A program made the position numbers and the translations under genes. From Heligmosomoides polygyrus polygyrus (Eukaryota > Nematoda > Chromadorea > Rhabditida > Heligmosomidae), in contig OX377206.1 in assembly GCA_947396885.1 (NCBI GenBank), forward strand, positions 83,945,960 through 84,009,959: DNA of 64,000 nucleotides. The letters are read 5' to 3'. Position 1 is the first letter of the stretch; each line of letters opens with the position of its first letter. The notes beneath the pieces are model-generated. The model made no database searches. It saw nothing but the letters and a program-made list of their open reading frames with translations, and was not told the origin of the DNA. Positions 43,845-56,700 of the stretch are shown here, one piece after another.

Positions 43845-43962
43845 GGTGAAATCTTCGACTCACCACCGAGTCCGCCGCGGCTGATCGAACCGCGCCGCTC
43901 CCCTCCCTCGAGCGGCGCGATCAGCTGCGGCAGGCTCGGTGTGGAGTGGGAGATTTCACACC
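43845..43962. repeat. 118-bp GC-rich palindrome
   Basis: Begins GGTGAAATCTTCGACTCACC and ends GGAGTGGGAGATTTCACACC. The centre is CGCGCCGCTC-CCCTCCCT-CGAGCGGCGCG. Strong hairpin nested in the larger element; a small MITE is likely. Confidence 0.8.
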
Positions 43963-44645
43963 GGAGTGACACCGGAGTGGATCATTTTGCTATGCCTGTT
44001 TTGTTTTGGCTTCCCAACTAACAGAACAAAAAGGGTGTAGCAGAATGATGGCACTACTGTACTTTCAGGACTCCAGAGCTCGAGGAGAAAAAAAACTTTC
44101 TACCCAACATCGCCCGGGATGTAGGATGTAGGGGGAGGGGGGAAGCGAATGGAGATATGTAGACATTCCCGAAGTTTCACCTACTACGCTAAGGATGTGT
44201 TTAGTGCACAATGAACCGGAATGGCCATATAAGAGAGAATTCTGGCTGATTCTCGACGATGAGTGCCTTCTAGCAATTTTGGATTTGGACCTGCACATGT
44301 TGCAAAATAAAAGGTAGTTTAGTGCCATTTGCTTTGCAGGGGATTCGACTCCATACCACACTCACCAGTTTCAACCGTAGGTTGAGCGGACGACTTCGAC
44401 CCAAGCCTCAAGAGAGACTTCGTCGTTCCTCACAGGAATCTCACCGCTAACATTGGCAAAATGTATTCCGCACATCAGCCAAAGGAATCTCTTCTGTTTT
44501 GGTCCTCCAATGACTCATGGACCGTCTCCTTCTTCATCCGTCATGGAGCACGGACCGTAGTGCTCAGAAGCTCGTGGTCGCGCGCTGCTGACGCTCCCCT
44601 TTCTAGCTGCAGTCGTGCAGCGGCGGGAGCATAAAAGGCGCCTAA

Positions 44646-44777
44646 GCCCTAGTTTATACTTGCGCCGCTGCGCGACGCGGCACGATGGCTGGAATAAATA
44701 TCGACCGGGCGGCGCGAAAAATCGATATCTATGGTGATCGTGACGCCGCAAGTATAAGTGCAGGTATAAACTGTGGC
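44646..44777. mobile_element. 130-bp TTA-flanked inverted-repeat element
   Basis: Starts GCCCTAGTTTATACTTGCGC and ends GCCGCAAGTATAAG…GTATAAACTGTGGC, flanked by TAA at 44643-44645 and 44778-44780. It shares the left TAA with the larger element that ends at 44642, so the two abut. Confidence 0.75.
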
Positions 44778-44963
44778 TAAAGGGTACAAAACCGCTACTT
44801 GCGCAGAAAGCTCTTTGTGTATCGGTTTCAATGCTCTGCACAAAATTGTTACAAGATGATATTACAAAATGATCCAATATTTGTCGACTTGTTGTGTTAT
44901 TTCCAGCCCAAGCTGGGCAGTTTTCTTGCCAAACTTTGTTTCCTTTTCTACCTTCACTCTTCC

Positions 44964-45077
44964 TTCTGGTCAGGCGAAGGGGCGAAAAATTCTGTAAGGC
45001 GAAGGGGGTCTCAAATCATTCTGGTCAGGCGAAGGGGGTCTCAAATCCTTCTGGTAAGGCGAAGGGGGTCTCAAATC
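44964..45077 (+). repeat. 31-bp tandem repeat, about 3.5 copies
   Basis: Units of TTCTGGT(C/A)AGGCGAAGGGGGTCTCAAATC. The last two copies are almost identical and the first is shortened. Confidence 0.85.
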
Positions 45078-45685
45078 AAACTTGACACGTTTTAAGAAAG
45101 TTGTTGACTCAAAAATTTTACCTTAGCCTATGCACGGAGTTTTAACAAAATTATTTTATCGTTCGAATAACATTAAGTTTCCAATCGCTTAGGATCTTTA
45201 ACCGAGTTTCCACTAAATTTCCAATCGGTTAGGATCTTTAGCCGGGTTACGTCAGATCATTTCGACATCAGTGCCCGGCGATCGATAACATTCACGAAAA
45301 TTTATGATCGTAAACCGTAAATTGTATTTCCCCGCATCCCTGGTTGGAATGCGTCATTTAGATTTTTAGCAGAGAAGACCAATGTCTTAACAGTATGAAC
45401 GCACCACCATTATCAGCGGAAATTTGAAAAAATGCTTTTAGAAAATCGTCTCTATAAAAATTCCCAAACTAAACAAAGTTTACAGGCGTCGTTCACTTCT
45501 TTCATCTGAGTTGCAACCAGATTTCTCTTCTGGTCGTGTCTATGTAGTCCCTAATATGAATGCTGCGATATTTGTTTGATGCTTCGCAATAGCATATGAT
45601 TAAAAGGAATCCATTTTCATTTATGCAGTCCAATCAAGTACAAGTCGTGGCACCACAAAGGATAGGACGCAAAGGTCGACGCTTC

Positions 45686-45785
45686 TTGGAGTGCGCCAGA
45701 GCCTACACTCCTATTAATCGTGGCTTGTGTGTTTTGTACATGACTTGCGGTGAGAGGCCGATGAGCAATCTAATGTTCAGCAGGT
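45686..45785 (-). repeat. Possible old SINE remnant
   Basis: TGGAGTGCGCCA and ATGACTTGCGGTGAGAGGCC GATGA-like blocks match two separate SINE blocks in the right order on the minus strand. The rest is unrecognisable. Confidence 0.4.
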
Positions 45786-46013
45786 TTCGTAGATAGTAGA
45801 TATGTGGTACGAATTCGACAGCCCTGGAGGAGATAGAAGTGAGGCATTTCTCCATCTACACCACTTTTGCTCAATAGAAGAAGTGCTACAAAAATAGCTA
45901 AAAGTCGCACAACTCTTAAGCATTTGTTGTTGGTCGTGATTACTCTTATAGTTGTAAAGGAGATCTTCTACAACATCATTCAATGCCACGTCCAAGCCTT
46001 AGGAGTCGGCTAA

Positions 46014-46053
46014 TTTGTTGTTCGTTATCCGGGCAACACTTCCCGGATAACGA
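46014..46053. repeat. Perfect 18-bp-arm hairpin
   Basis: TGTTGTTCGTTATCCGGG, an 8-nt loop, then CCCGGATAACGAACAACA. A partial third copy (CCGGATAACGGATAA) follows at about 46080. Terminator-like in shape but in nematode DNA; a transposon end or small foldback is more likely. Confidence 0.85.
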
Positions 46054-46619
46054 ACAACAGAACGGAGAGAGAACATCTCCGGATAACGGATAATAGCTAG
46101 TCCGCTTATCCCTGCACCGCTCGAATTTGAAGGACCGAGTTGCGCGCGCTTCGATGGTTCCTGAGACGATTTAAGCATACAGTCCCGGACCGCCCGTGGG
46201 CCCGCCCGCGGCGTCTCCTCCGATCTCGTCATTTCACCTCCTGCAGTGGCGCGGTGAGGTCGGGTGGGGTTGTGGCTCCGGTCTCTCACTGTGTTTCGGC
46301 GGCCGGGCCTACCTTCGACCCTATGGGCTATTCCGGCTGCACGTTGCTCGCACTTTGGTTCTCTATGACGGGGCACCAGCAGGGTGCCACAGTTCTTGTG
46401 GCCCTTATAATCCTACTGGGCCTTCGGGGTCATTGTGGATTCATGGCTCTTTTATTTGGTACTTCTGCACAGCCTCGGTATCCCAACCCTTCCCAATCCT
46501 TAATTCCCAATCTCATCTCAATCTTTTCCGAGTGTCGGGGTATCCCTCTGGCCGTCCTTTTCATTCATTGGCGGCTCGTAACTTCACAATTCTACAGAAT
46601 TTAAAATTCCTAGCAATCC

Positions 46620-49600
46620 CTTGAATTAATCATAGATTCTATGAAGTGGTGGCCAGTACTAGTCTTATTCTGAGAAAGCTGTGGTCTTTTCATCTCGTCA
46701 CGTTTCCAGCTTCTTCCATTGTAATTGTCAGCAGCTCTCCCGCGTGCATCGTATGTTACCATCTTCTTCATGCTCCCTGAATCCTAGAGAACCCCTTGAT
46801 CCAGTTATTTCATCACTATAGTACTTGAAGGCCTCGTCGCTGTTTCTGCGTCGCTTTTGTAGGACAGAAAGGGTGATGGGTCCTCTTAATTTTTCTAATT
46901 TTCCCCCGTGGAATCCTCGCCAAGAAGTTCTCCGGAGTCGTCCTACTTTCCGTTCTGGACCGCTTTATGAGTAAAGTGTGGTCCAGATGAGATGGAAGGG
47001 TGCCACAGGTGTTGAAGGAGGGAGTATTGCACTCTTGTAACGATGATTTTGCATTTTTTGCGTACCACAGTTTGATATGTCCTAGTCGGGGGGGAGGGGG
47101 GGGAGGAGGGGAAGGGGCTAGAAAAGCGAATCGGAACGTAAATGTTTGTTACGCTTTTCCCGGTTCGGAAATGGCAATGAAGGATCCATATGTGGGCTAG
47201 TTCAGTGTCTAGCTTTTGTAAAATAGTTCGTATTTAGTCGATAGAGCCCTCGAATTCAATATTCGAACACAATCCTAGTACGGGATAGGAGCGAAGTATT
47301 GTATTCTGCCGTAAGCTGAATATCGAAGGAATGGACCCACCCCACCCCCCCCCCACTCCCTTCCCCAACCGCTTTTGTGCCGATGAATGTGGTCCGCTCC
47401 CTTGGTTGACTTCCAGTTCGCTGGTCCAGTTATCTATCTGCGACGTTTTCAGGTAACTCGATCCAGAAGATCTGCAGAGTCGCCTGCCCGCCACTCGGTG
47501 CCTTCAGCGGTGTGCAGAACGTGAGAAACCAGTCTGAGTCGCAGCTAGAACCAGCGTTGTGGAAATACGATGCGAATTTCAGATGGTTCGGATGTCATGT
47601 GGGAGAGCGAGCACACCCATCAGAGTGGCGGGCCGCGCTGGAAGGACTCGTGAGAAGGACTTCCCGATCTGCACCGAAGAACGTGAGCTCAGAACATGAC
47701 CTATTGCACTTCGCAGGCCGGATGAAATCTAGCTGACTCTCGACTATTGTTTCAGGAGTTTCTTGTGCCCGAAAAGATCGAATTACTGGAAGAGATGGGT
47801 CCACCTCGTGAGTAGGACAAGATCCCGCGTGCAGGTTGCGACCATGGAACAACTCGCGGGATATGTCTGTCTGCTTGCGCAGCTTTTTTACTTGTTGTGT
47901 CGGCTGTGTTGTCATCAATCCACGAGAACATCAAGGTTGTAGGTGTTGGTCACATACTATTTTAGATTCGAGCCAAATGAGAATAGACTCATTCTAAGCG
48001 CCCGTTTAGGAACTATGCTGGTCGGTAGCCGCCACTGATCTGAGAGAGTCGGGTGGTGCGGGCACCCAGGAAGAAATAGAAGCACCAGATGCTCTCCAAG
48101 TATCATAAGTCCTCTTCATGGCTTCTGGCCAACGTTCGACATCCGAAGCGATCTTCCGAATTTTCCTTGATTGTAGGTCTATGTGCTCACCAGCTGCCAG
48201 ACTTCACGTTTGTGGTTTGCGACACGAGCCGCTTGTTCGTCACCGGTGCTGACGCCGCTAGGGTAGCCAGCCTTACGAAGAGGTGACCAAGAAGAACTCC
48301 CAGAAGCCCAGACTCATACCATAACATCCGGTAAGTGATCCAGAACTTGAATGCGAGCAGAGAATAGCTGAGATGATGGCGGATGAGGACAAGTTCGTGT
48401 TTTAGGTGAGGCTACGGTTGATCGGCAACGACGTCGTTCGTCTGAGGAACACTTGCGACTAATGGACTGCCGATTCTGGACCGTGATCCCGCGCCAATTC
48501 AATCCACATGCTGCGGAAACAACCTAACCTGAGCCTAACCTCTTCTGGGCTGCCCTTGCCGATGGCTATCCTCTTCGTCTCATTCGTCATGGCACGGACC
48601 CCCGAACTGCCTCTACCCCGCTCTGCTAAGCAGGCACATATTCCTTAATTTAAAACGCGCTAACGGATCTTCCGGTGTGCGTTCTGCTGCATCGGACGGC
48701 TTGTCCCTGTTCCCACCCGGTGGCTTCAAAAATCCTTCAACCAACCGATGCTTTCTACGACCCTCCAAAGCCATCGTTATCCCCTGGTAAGTGTGTTGAC
48801 TCCGTCGGTTGACTCACTCTCCTGCCCTGCCCTTCACTCGACCCCCCCTTCCCTTGCTTGAGCGTGGCATCCCGGGCACAGTTCCCTCTGGTTGGAGACC
48901 GGCGCATCCTCTCTCTGTACTCGTATTAAGCCGACTAGGCGAGGTGTTTGGCTTCCTTTCGCTCCTGTTCCGATCCGCGATCGTTTGCTTCTACAACGCA
49001 CTTGACAGTCTCTTCTTCTCGCTTCTTCTATACTAACCTGGGCTGTCGTCGCTCTCCACCTGCCTTACCCGGGTGCAGAAACGTCGCCACAAGTCCACTT
49101 CACCAATTCCCATAGGAGGCGCGTGCCCGAACCCTACCGCATGCTTAAACTTCTATCGCTCTTAATATTTGTTGCAATGTTCCCTACTGTATTAATGCGA
49201 AGATCGCGCTGCCTGCCTCCTTTAGGTCTGTTCCTGTCCCTCCGATGAGCCTTTCAAGGGGTGTGGCGACAACTGCTGTGAAGCGGCCAGACCGCTCTTG
49301 CACAGTTCCTAGAAGCAGTCGAGTCTCTTGTAGGATCTTGGGGCTCCAAACGGACCCCTCCCTTGCTGTGCCTTTAAGCAGTCCACGCTCTAGCACTGTT
49401 CTGGCCGTCTTGCGAGCAGACGACTGCCATGGTCTGTAGCGTGATTTGGTAGCATCGGCAGAAGCAATCGACTTTAATTTCTCTTAAGCCTCGCAGAAGC
49501 ATTGTCTGTGGTCACTAGGGATGACGGTTTGGGATGGTCCTTGCCTCTCACCGGTGCCATCTGTTGAGCAATAAACTTGTTCTAAGACGCTTTATTATTA

Positions 49601-52167
49601 CATTGTATATAACAGATTGTAACAATGCCTTCACCACACATCGACAACCATTCCGAAGTTATCAGAATCGCTATTTCTGGGGAATCACATTTCCACGTAA
49701 TTCACAGATGCTGTGTAGATGTTCGAGATCTAATAGTGTCGGAATGTTGGCGGAGGCTGCTTGAGCACTAGCGTAGCACTCGCTCCTAAAGGAACACAGA
49801 TAGTACGTGTTTTCCTGGGCGGGCTTAGACGAGTTTTCGCACCGTATGTAAATGGTAGTCTCGAGACCTAACAGATGCCCAGTCAGTGTTGGAGGACCGA
49901 GAAGATGATTTGAATCCGTCATGTTTGAAAGGGAAAAAATGAGAAGAGCTAAAGATTAGGTTTTAACCCAGTATTTCTAGTGAGTGGAGTTGGGCGTTAT
50001 GCCAATTCCCATGCGATAAACATACTCGCATGTGTGGTAGACTTCTGGCACGTACTTAGTACATGCCGTTGTGAGTTGCAGTTCTACCTAGTGATCGTTT
50101 ACGGGTTTGCTCGTAACGTTGCTGTTCTCCACATGCAGTCACGTTTGCGAAATGAAGGCTGATGAGCGTTTTTCTACATGTCGGCCATTGACTGATGCAC
50201 TTGCTGGGTCTCGCAACGACAGCCGGCATGCGGTGCGAAACTCGTCTAATCTTGTTCTGGACAACTCGGCGCTACTTGTGTGGCTTTAGACGCGAGTGCT
50301 GATTCAGCTTACACTAATAGACCGCTTCAACATGAGCGTAGAAATACATGCTGTAGACTGCGTTGAAACGATGCTGCTTCGTGGGATTCGTGGTCGGAAG
50401 GTTATGGGGGAAGTGCTGAAGGGTGCCGTGAAGATGTGAAACTAACAGAAGGGACCTAGACGTGGTGCTAATTCTAGTGGTTGTGTGTTGATGATAGGAT
50501 CTGTTCACACTCCACAGTGGGAGTGATGGGAGTGATAGAGTCGCTCATAGAGAGTACACGAATTGATTACCGCTAAGCGGTCAAGTGGAAAAAATCGATA
50601 TGCATTCTTAGCGACCTAGCGACCAGTCGTTGCCGTAGCAGACCATGAACAGGCCTTATGGTCGGAAGGATACACCATTGATCCTACCATTGATACCTCC
50701 ATGCCTTTTCTTCTCCTAATGAGTCGAGCAACCATTTTTAAAATTTCCGCCGACAGCGGTAGGTTGTGTTAAATAAGGTGAGCAACAGTAATGAGTTCAA
50801 ATCCCCGATTTTGACGAAACGTCGTCTGGTGTTGTTACCACCAGTGTTGATCACGAATATTGACCACGATATTAGAGTGGAATGTAGTAGGTGGTCCGCT
50901 GAACAGCGCGACAAACGTGATTCTATATAATGTACGTGTGCTAGGCACAGGAGCAGTCACGATTAAGGTCGTGGGAGTCATACGCAGTCCTGGAAGGGTG
51001 CTCAACACCGAAGAAATAGGACGGAAAAGTGAACGCCAGTGTGGACATCTGTCGTCTACTGACGAGCCTACAACATGGAATGCGGGATTTAAACTTCAGT
51101 TCCCGAGGCGACGTTATAAAACCGCCAATATCGATTGGATGCCGCGTATGATCGATATTGTTAGCGTTCTTTGACGCCACGACGTCCGGCAACTTATATA
51201 AATTTCTTCCTAACTACGAATCCAGCGAAAAAAGTTGAACGGTTAACAAATTCCCGTTCATAGCCGGCGAGTAGCCTTATGTTCTGAGAGCATACAACAA
51301 CAAATAAACACATTTGAACAACGTTGGAAAGGGCCCGCATAGCACGCTGTCACGAAGTGAAACGGTGAGTTTACAAATGAATTGTCGAAGCTTGAACTCG
51401 TGAACTACAAACGAGGAAGTGACCTTGACCTCGCGAGAATCTCAAGCCCAGATGTGTGTATTTCACTACTTCTCGTGCAACGTCTTCACACTCGTCCACT
51501 ATCAGCTGTGTCTGGAATGACGTAGACGTATGAAGCAGATGCAGGGTTCGTGATGAGCATTAACGATTCCATCCATATTCCGCCGTAAGCGGGAATCTTC
51601 TAATCGCCTACCTTTCTCCATCATGGTGGGTGACTTCTCATAGGTTATCATTAAAAAATCGCAAATAAACTTGATTTCATGATTCTTCATCTGTTTTTCT
51701 ATGTTGCTTCTGCGTCGCATGTTGTTTTAATACAAAAAAAAACTTTCAAATAGAGATGCTTCCTTATGACTATGTGGTTGCCATCACGTGAAGTCCAGTA
51801 CGCTCCTACCGGCCACTTTTTCGGAAAATATTTTGCTCATTTACCCACTTTTTCGTAGCACTCTATTGTCCCGGCTTTACAGCTTCATTTAGTACGTCGC
51901 GGTTACTTGGCCAAACGGTGCTGTTGAAACAAGCACCTATGCATAGCCCTAAAAATGAAGGATAAGAGAGAAATATTTCGTTTAACCCCTCTGACATTAA
52001 TTGCTTCAGTTCGGATGGATACACGAGAGTTTCCGACAGTTGGTGAACAGAAATATGGAAGAGAGGTGTGGCTGAAAATAGTGTGAGTTCCTTCTGAAAT
52101 TGGTCAGGTATTTTTCTGGAGACGTTCTCGAATTATACTGAGTGCGGCGATGTGAATAGCCAAGTTT
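46620..52167. other. 5.5 kb without a recognisable gene
   Basis: Contains G-rich (47089-47115) and C-rich (47340-47352) tracts and several open frames of 60-105 codons on both strands. None shows a family motif, consistent splice structure or repeat signature that I can name. Moderately GC-rich portions (46130-46600, 48550-49100) differ from the AT-rich introns elsewhere and could be old retrotransposon sequence. Confidence 0.4.
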
Positions 52168-52367
52168 NNNNNNNNNNNNNNNNNNNNNNNNNNNNNNNNN
52201 NNNNNNNNNNNNNNNNNNNNNNNNNNNNNNNNNNNNNNNNNNNNNNNNNNNNNNNNNNNNNNNNNNNNNNNNNNNNNNNNNNNNNNNNNNNNNNNNNNNN
52301 NNNNNNNNNNNNNNNNNNNNNNNNNNNNNNNNNNNNNNNNNNNNNNNNNNNNNNNNNNNNNNNNNNN
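52168..52367. other. Assembly gap of 200 N
   Basis: Exactly 200 N, a round number typical of a scaffold gap of unknown true size. It lies about 900 bp upstream of the first visible guanylate cyclase exon. Confidence 0.99.
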
Positions 52368-52725
52368 GTTCGCCTGCCGTTTGTTGTTCAGATGTTGCTC
52401 GAAATACATAGAGATTTGGTGCTAGCGTTTTGATCGCAGCAAGCCCACCAGGTCACAACCTCAATAACAACCACTTTAGGCTAGGAGAAAAAGACGTGAA
52501 TCATCTCTTGTTTCACAGATGTAATGAACGTCACCTGAGTAATGTCTTTGGGACAGTAGCAGTTGTTGTTCTGCGAATGCTTGCCAGTAACGCATTACAG
52601 AGGACTCTCACATTTCAACTCTCTAGAACATTGTCAATTTTATAAGCATTACAAATGTGTTTGAACTTTGCGAAACACATAACAGACCACACAATTAGTG
52701 CTTTTGATTCTGTATCTTAAATGTG

Positions 52726-53003
52726 GGCCTTCGTAGCGCAGTCGGAGGAGGCGCAGGCTCCCGCTTGCACCCGAAAGCAGATTCTTGGTTCAAATTTCCC
52801 GCCAAAGCCAACCATGCCTTCCATCCCTCCGAGGTCGGTGAATTGCTAACTGGGAAAGGTAAAGCGCTGACTTGCCCATCGGCTGGCCACCACAATTCAT
52901 TGAATAGCCACATATGGATTCAAAAAAGCCTCCACGACCCCGTAGAAGTTGAATGCATGGCGCATCCCACAACTGAGTAACGCCTGATTAGTCCTTTATC
53001 CTT
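52726..53003 (+). repeat. tRNA-derived SINE just upstream of guanylate cyclase exon
   Basis: Exact A box TAGCGCAGTCGG. Head GGCCTTCG is slightly diverged. The target duplication is TATCTTAAATGTG (52713-52725) and TATCTTGAAAGTG (53004-53016), two changes in 13. It lies about 250 bp from the H-NOX exon. Confidence 0.88.
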
Positions 53004-53256
53004 TATCTTGAAAGTGTGTCTTCACAACAAATACAATGAATTGGAGCGATCTTCATTTGTTTATCCAAGGAAAAGTGGATTTATAACACTGCTAAGGCAA
53101 GGTTAGCACCGGTTCTGATTATGAGGTTAAGAAAGAATTCAACGTTGTTTTGTTCTGTTTCAGAATTTCCTTTTCATAAAAACCATATTTCGCCTCTCGG
53201 AAAGACTATGCATTCCTCCGTTTGCAGAAGAAAAACTCGTTTTGTGGCATATTTAG

Positions 53257-53775
53257 GGATTCCTGGACTCGCTGGATTCCTTGCACTACTTTATCGATCA
53301 TGTCGTCTACCAGACCAAGCTGCGTGGCCCATCATTTCGATGTGAACCTCAGCTCGACGGTACTCTTCTCCTGCACTACTACTCGAAGCGGAGCGGACTT
53401 TATCCAATTGTTAAAGGTCGTCGTAAATTTGTTCGTGCCTTTCGTGACTCAATCAGCAACAAAGAAAAACTGCAGGTGTTGTCCGTGAGGTGGCACGTCG
53501 AATATATGACACCGAAGTCATAATGAAAGTGCAGGAGAGAAAGCAGGAACATTTAGGTTTGGAGGTTTTTTTTTTCATAAAGTAGAAAAAAGATATTTGT
53601 GCTAAATGTTCACTGCTACGAATCAGAAGAAGGACTGAAACAGCTGTTCAGACATTTCCATTCAGATGCGTTCGTCACAGAGCATGTCGTGTTCATCATC
53701 AGTCAGGTAGAAACTGGAGGTGCTCATCCGTCAAGAGGCATATCGAGCAAGGTTGAACAGCTGGAATGGCATCCG
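53257..53775 (+). CDS. sGC exons for the H-NOX C-terminal half and linker
   Basis: Three exons (53257-53416, 53476-53556, 53627-53775) with introns of 59 and 70 bp. Exon 1 begins after ATATTTAG and reads [20 protein letters not shown], then RGPSFRCE and [15 protein letters not shown] fits the YxSxR motif that holds the haem propionates. Exon 2 reads [20 protein letters not shown]; exon 3 reads [20 protein letters not shown] and ends in phase 0 at GTGAGC. The third-exon acceptor at 53626 (AATCAG) was chosen because only it keeps phase. The gap and the upstream SINE may hide the earlier H-NOX exons. Confidence 0.92.
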
Positions 53776-56700
53776 GTGAGCTCATTCTGAACCGCATTCA
53801 CTGGGTGCTTGCCGACTATTAATATTGGCACGAAGAATGAAGACTGAAGATTGATCAGTTTACGCCAGATGTCCAAGATTTATGAAGATTTATCTCCTTT
53901 TGTTTGATTAACTCTCCGACATTTTTCCAAACATCAGTGTTTTCGGAATGAAAATGCTATTTGCTCCATTCCAAGAGCTTTTTAATGAATAACTTTCACT
54001 TTAACTTTAATATTTCCGAACTTAGAACTTATTTAAGATATTAAAAACGAACGACTTGAAGACGCTCTTGCGAGCTTACAAAATTTACGTGCGGCCCATT
54101 GTAGAATGTGGCACAACCGTGTTCAACCCCACCAAAAAGAAGGATATCGGTTTGTTGGAAAGCGTTCAGAATAATTATACACGTAAGCTGTTTATGAGAT
54201 GTTATGGACTTCATTATTGTGATTTGCCGAATGGATCCACTAGAGCAAAGTTGCTTGGTCTTCCTAGTCTGTGTTCCCGAAGAAAAAAGGCCGATTTGCT
54301 CATGTTGTTAAAAATTCTGACTAAAACTGTTGCAGTTGACCCACTGCCATTCTTCAAGTCTCCGCTATCTAGAAATAGAAGAGGGAAACTTAAAATCTAT
54401 GTTTCTGTTGCAATGGCAATGCAAGGACGCAGGCTAGGTCAAGCTTCCTCACCTATAGGAATCTCAGGGAGCTCAACTGCTTGCTTGGTGAATCCAAAAA
54501 TGTCACACAGATGTCACTCCCGGCTCTCAAGTCATTTATTGCTCGTAGATTTCTCCTTTTAAGCCAATTTGGCGTTGTATTTTATCTGGCGATCATTTCT
54601 TGAGTCTTGATTTGATATGACCTGGTTTCGTTTGATTTCCTTTCCTTTATGTTGATCCACGTGTATTGTATGACACGTCTTTGAATAAATAAATAAATAA
54701 ATAACTGACTGAGCTTATACTCAGGTCGCAGGTCGAGAGAGGAGCAGGAACCTATGGATTTTTTTGGAAAGCACAAACTAGAATACATCGTTGGAAGGCC
54801 AAAAACGATGTCAAAAACGTAATAAGCGTAAAATTTTAGATTATACATTTGAGATATCAGGTTTACTTCAACCTTTTTCGAAAGAAAAGTCCATTTATTT
54901 GCAAAGAAATGTTGTCAAGCGAAAAGGGTTCAAACTGCAGCCTCTACTTGCTTAATTATTTAAAACACCTCAGATTACAAGTTTGTTGTCCAACGTAGTA
55001 GGCGTACTGATTCCTAAGCGCTCGAGCAAATCGTTCAAATGTCGCTCTAACAGCGTACGACACCGCTCGCGAAGCAATGGTAGGATAGCCTTTGAGGTCT
55101 TAGGCCTTTGTCATACCATCGCTCACTCCGAGCGACGCCTAATGATATGCACCCATATCGATCCCATCGCGCCGCCCGATCGATATGGGAGCCTATCATT
55201 AGGCGTCGCTCGGGGTGAGCGATGGTATGACAAAGGCCCTACGCTTACCTATCTTCGCGTGCGATTCTGACCACGGCCGTGGCGTGACGTTCCGTGGGAG
55301 CGATGTCGCCCCTCCCCCACTCCTAAGAGGTCAGGGATGTGTAAATAGAAGGGCGAAGTAACCTTCGGTTGACTCCTCATCCTGACAGATCTTGAAAGAG
55401 GCAAATCACTTAAGCAGTTCAGCTATAAAGACCAAAAAATTGAAATTTTCCTATATTGCTAAGAGGTTCCAAAAGACTGGGCCAACCGAAGCTTCCGATA
55501 ATAATATCCTTTAGCGAGGTTGATAACCACGCCATAATCGGACTCAGAGAGTCAGAATTTTCAACATTTCTGACATTTGCTTGTTCTGTCTGTCTTACAC
55601 TGCCTTACCAAAATGCTGAAAGTTTTCTGAATTGAATGAACAATTGAAGTGGCAATGAACAAGAAGTAAACCACAAACCGTCGCCAATAGACCAACAAAA
55701 CAGCGGTGAAGACAACTTCAACAGGAGCGAATGTTTCAGTAGTATTAACCATCCCACAGACCTAAAGTCATCGGTCATCCGTCCATCATCTGTCTGTTAT
55801 ACCTCGATCGGCTTTATTGTTTACTGCTCTGGATTAAAATTTCAAGACGTGAATTGAGCCAAAATGAAAGCCGACTGATAGACTCCATACCAAGGAATTA
55901 ATATCGATTGCTTAATCGTTATCGAATGATTTTATTGATTTTCCTTCGGAGATCAGCTTGCATAGCGTGAACATGCTGACCTGTGAATAGTCGTCACAAC
56001 AAATAAACGATTTGGCCTTTTATCATCAACTGGGGCGAAGCCAAGCCAGCATTCAAACCGATAATTGCACAGGTTGATTTCTGGTTTTTAACGTATCTCA
56101 CTAGTTTTAAGCTTGTCATAATGTTCTCCATCAAGCATCGTTTGATCACGAAGCGAATTTAAGAGCATTGTTAAAGGCGAGAGACATCTAAAGTTGAACA
56201 GAAACTGGAACATTACAACTGAGCAAAATAATCAACGCATGGGAGGTTCCCTTTCACTAGCAGCCTTAGTAGTTGCGACAAATGAAAGAAGCTTAATTTG
56301 TTTTCCATCATCAAATAAAATGAAATAGATAGAAAATTATTTTGTCCGCTCCATGGGTGTGCGTGTAACAGTTAACGATTTATCGGTTCAACGGATTTAC
56401 CGGCGTTTTCGCAATAAATTTTCTTAACGAAATTTTTAAGTAAAACCCCAAATTTACCGGAAAATTCAACGGGTTTTTAATGCAAAATGTCATGTTATCG
56501 AATGGAGAAGGAAGCATACTACCAATCACTTCGGTTTTCTCCGATAACTTGCTATTAGCGCTGGTCGTCCTCAACCTCATTAAAACATCCATGAACACAT
56601 TACCAGGTGGAAATGGTGCGCACCAGTGTTAGGCCGGGGGCATACTTCCATCGCCGCGATGCCATCTCGGCGCTCAGTTCATGGCCATTCCGCCGCACGC

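Larger units (their letters stand above)
43206..44642. mobile_element. 1.4-kb TTA-flanked GC-rich inverted-repeat element
   Basis: Ends GGCGCCTTTTATACTCCCGC and its inverse GCGGCGGGAGCATAAAAGGC are flanked by TAA at 43203-43205 and 44643-44645. Inverted homology continues inward for about 130-200 bp (CACGAGCTTCTG…ACTACGG against CCGTAGTGCTCAGAAGCTCGTG). The interior holds a 72-bp tandem repeat (43422-43610) and a nested GC palindrome (43845-43962). No transposase was recognised. Confidence 0.75.

Noticed and set aside
50860..51174. 104-codon plus-strand open frame
   Set aside because: No recognisable motif, no acceptor or donor in sensible phase, and a competing minus-strand frame of similar length.
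53593..53626. Earlier start (after AAAAAAG) for the third sGC exon
   Set aside because: It leaves a 36-bp intron and breaks the reading phase with the previous exon; the AATCAG acceptor at 53626 keeps phase.
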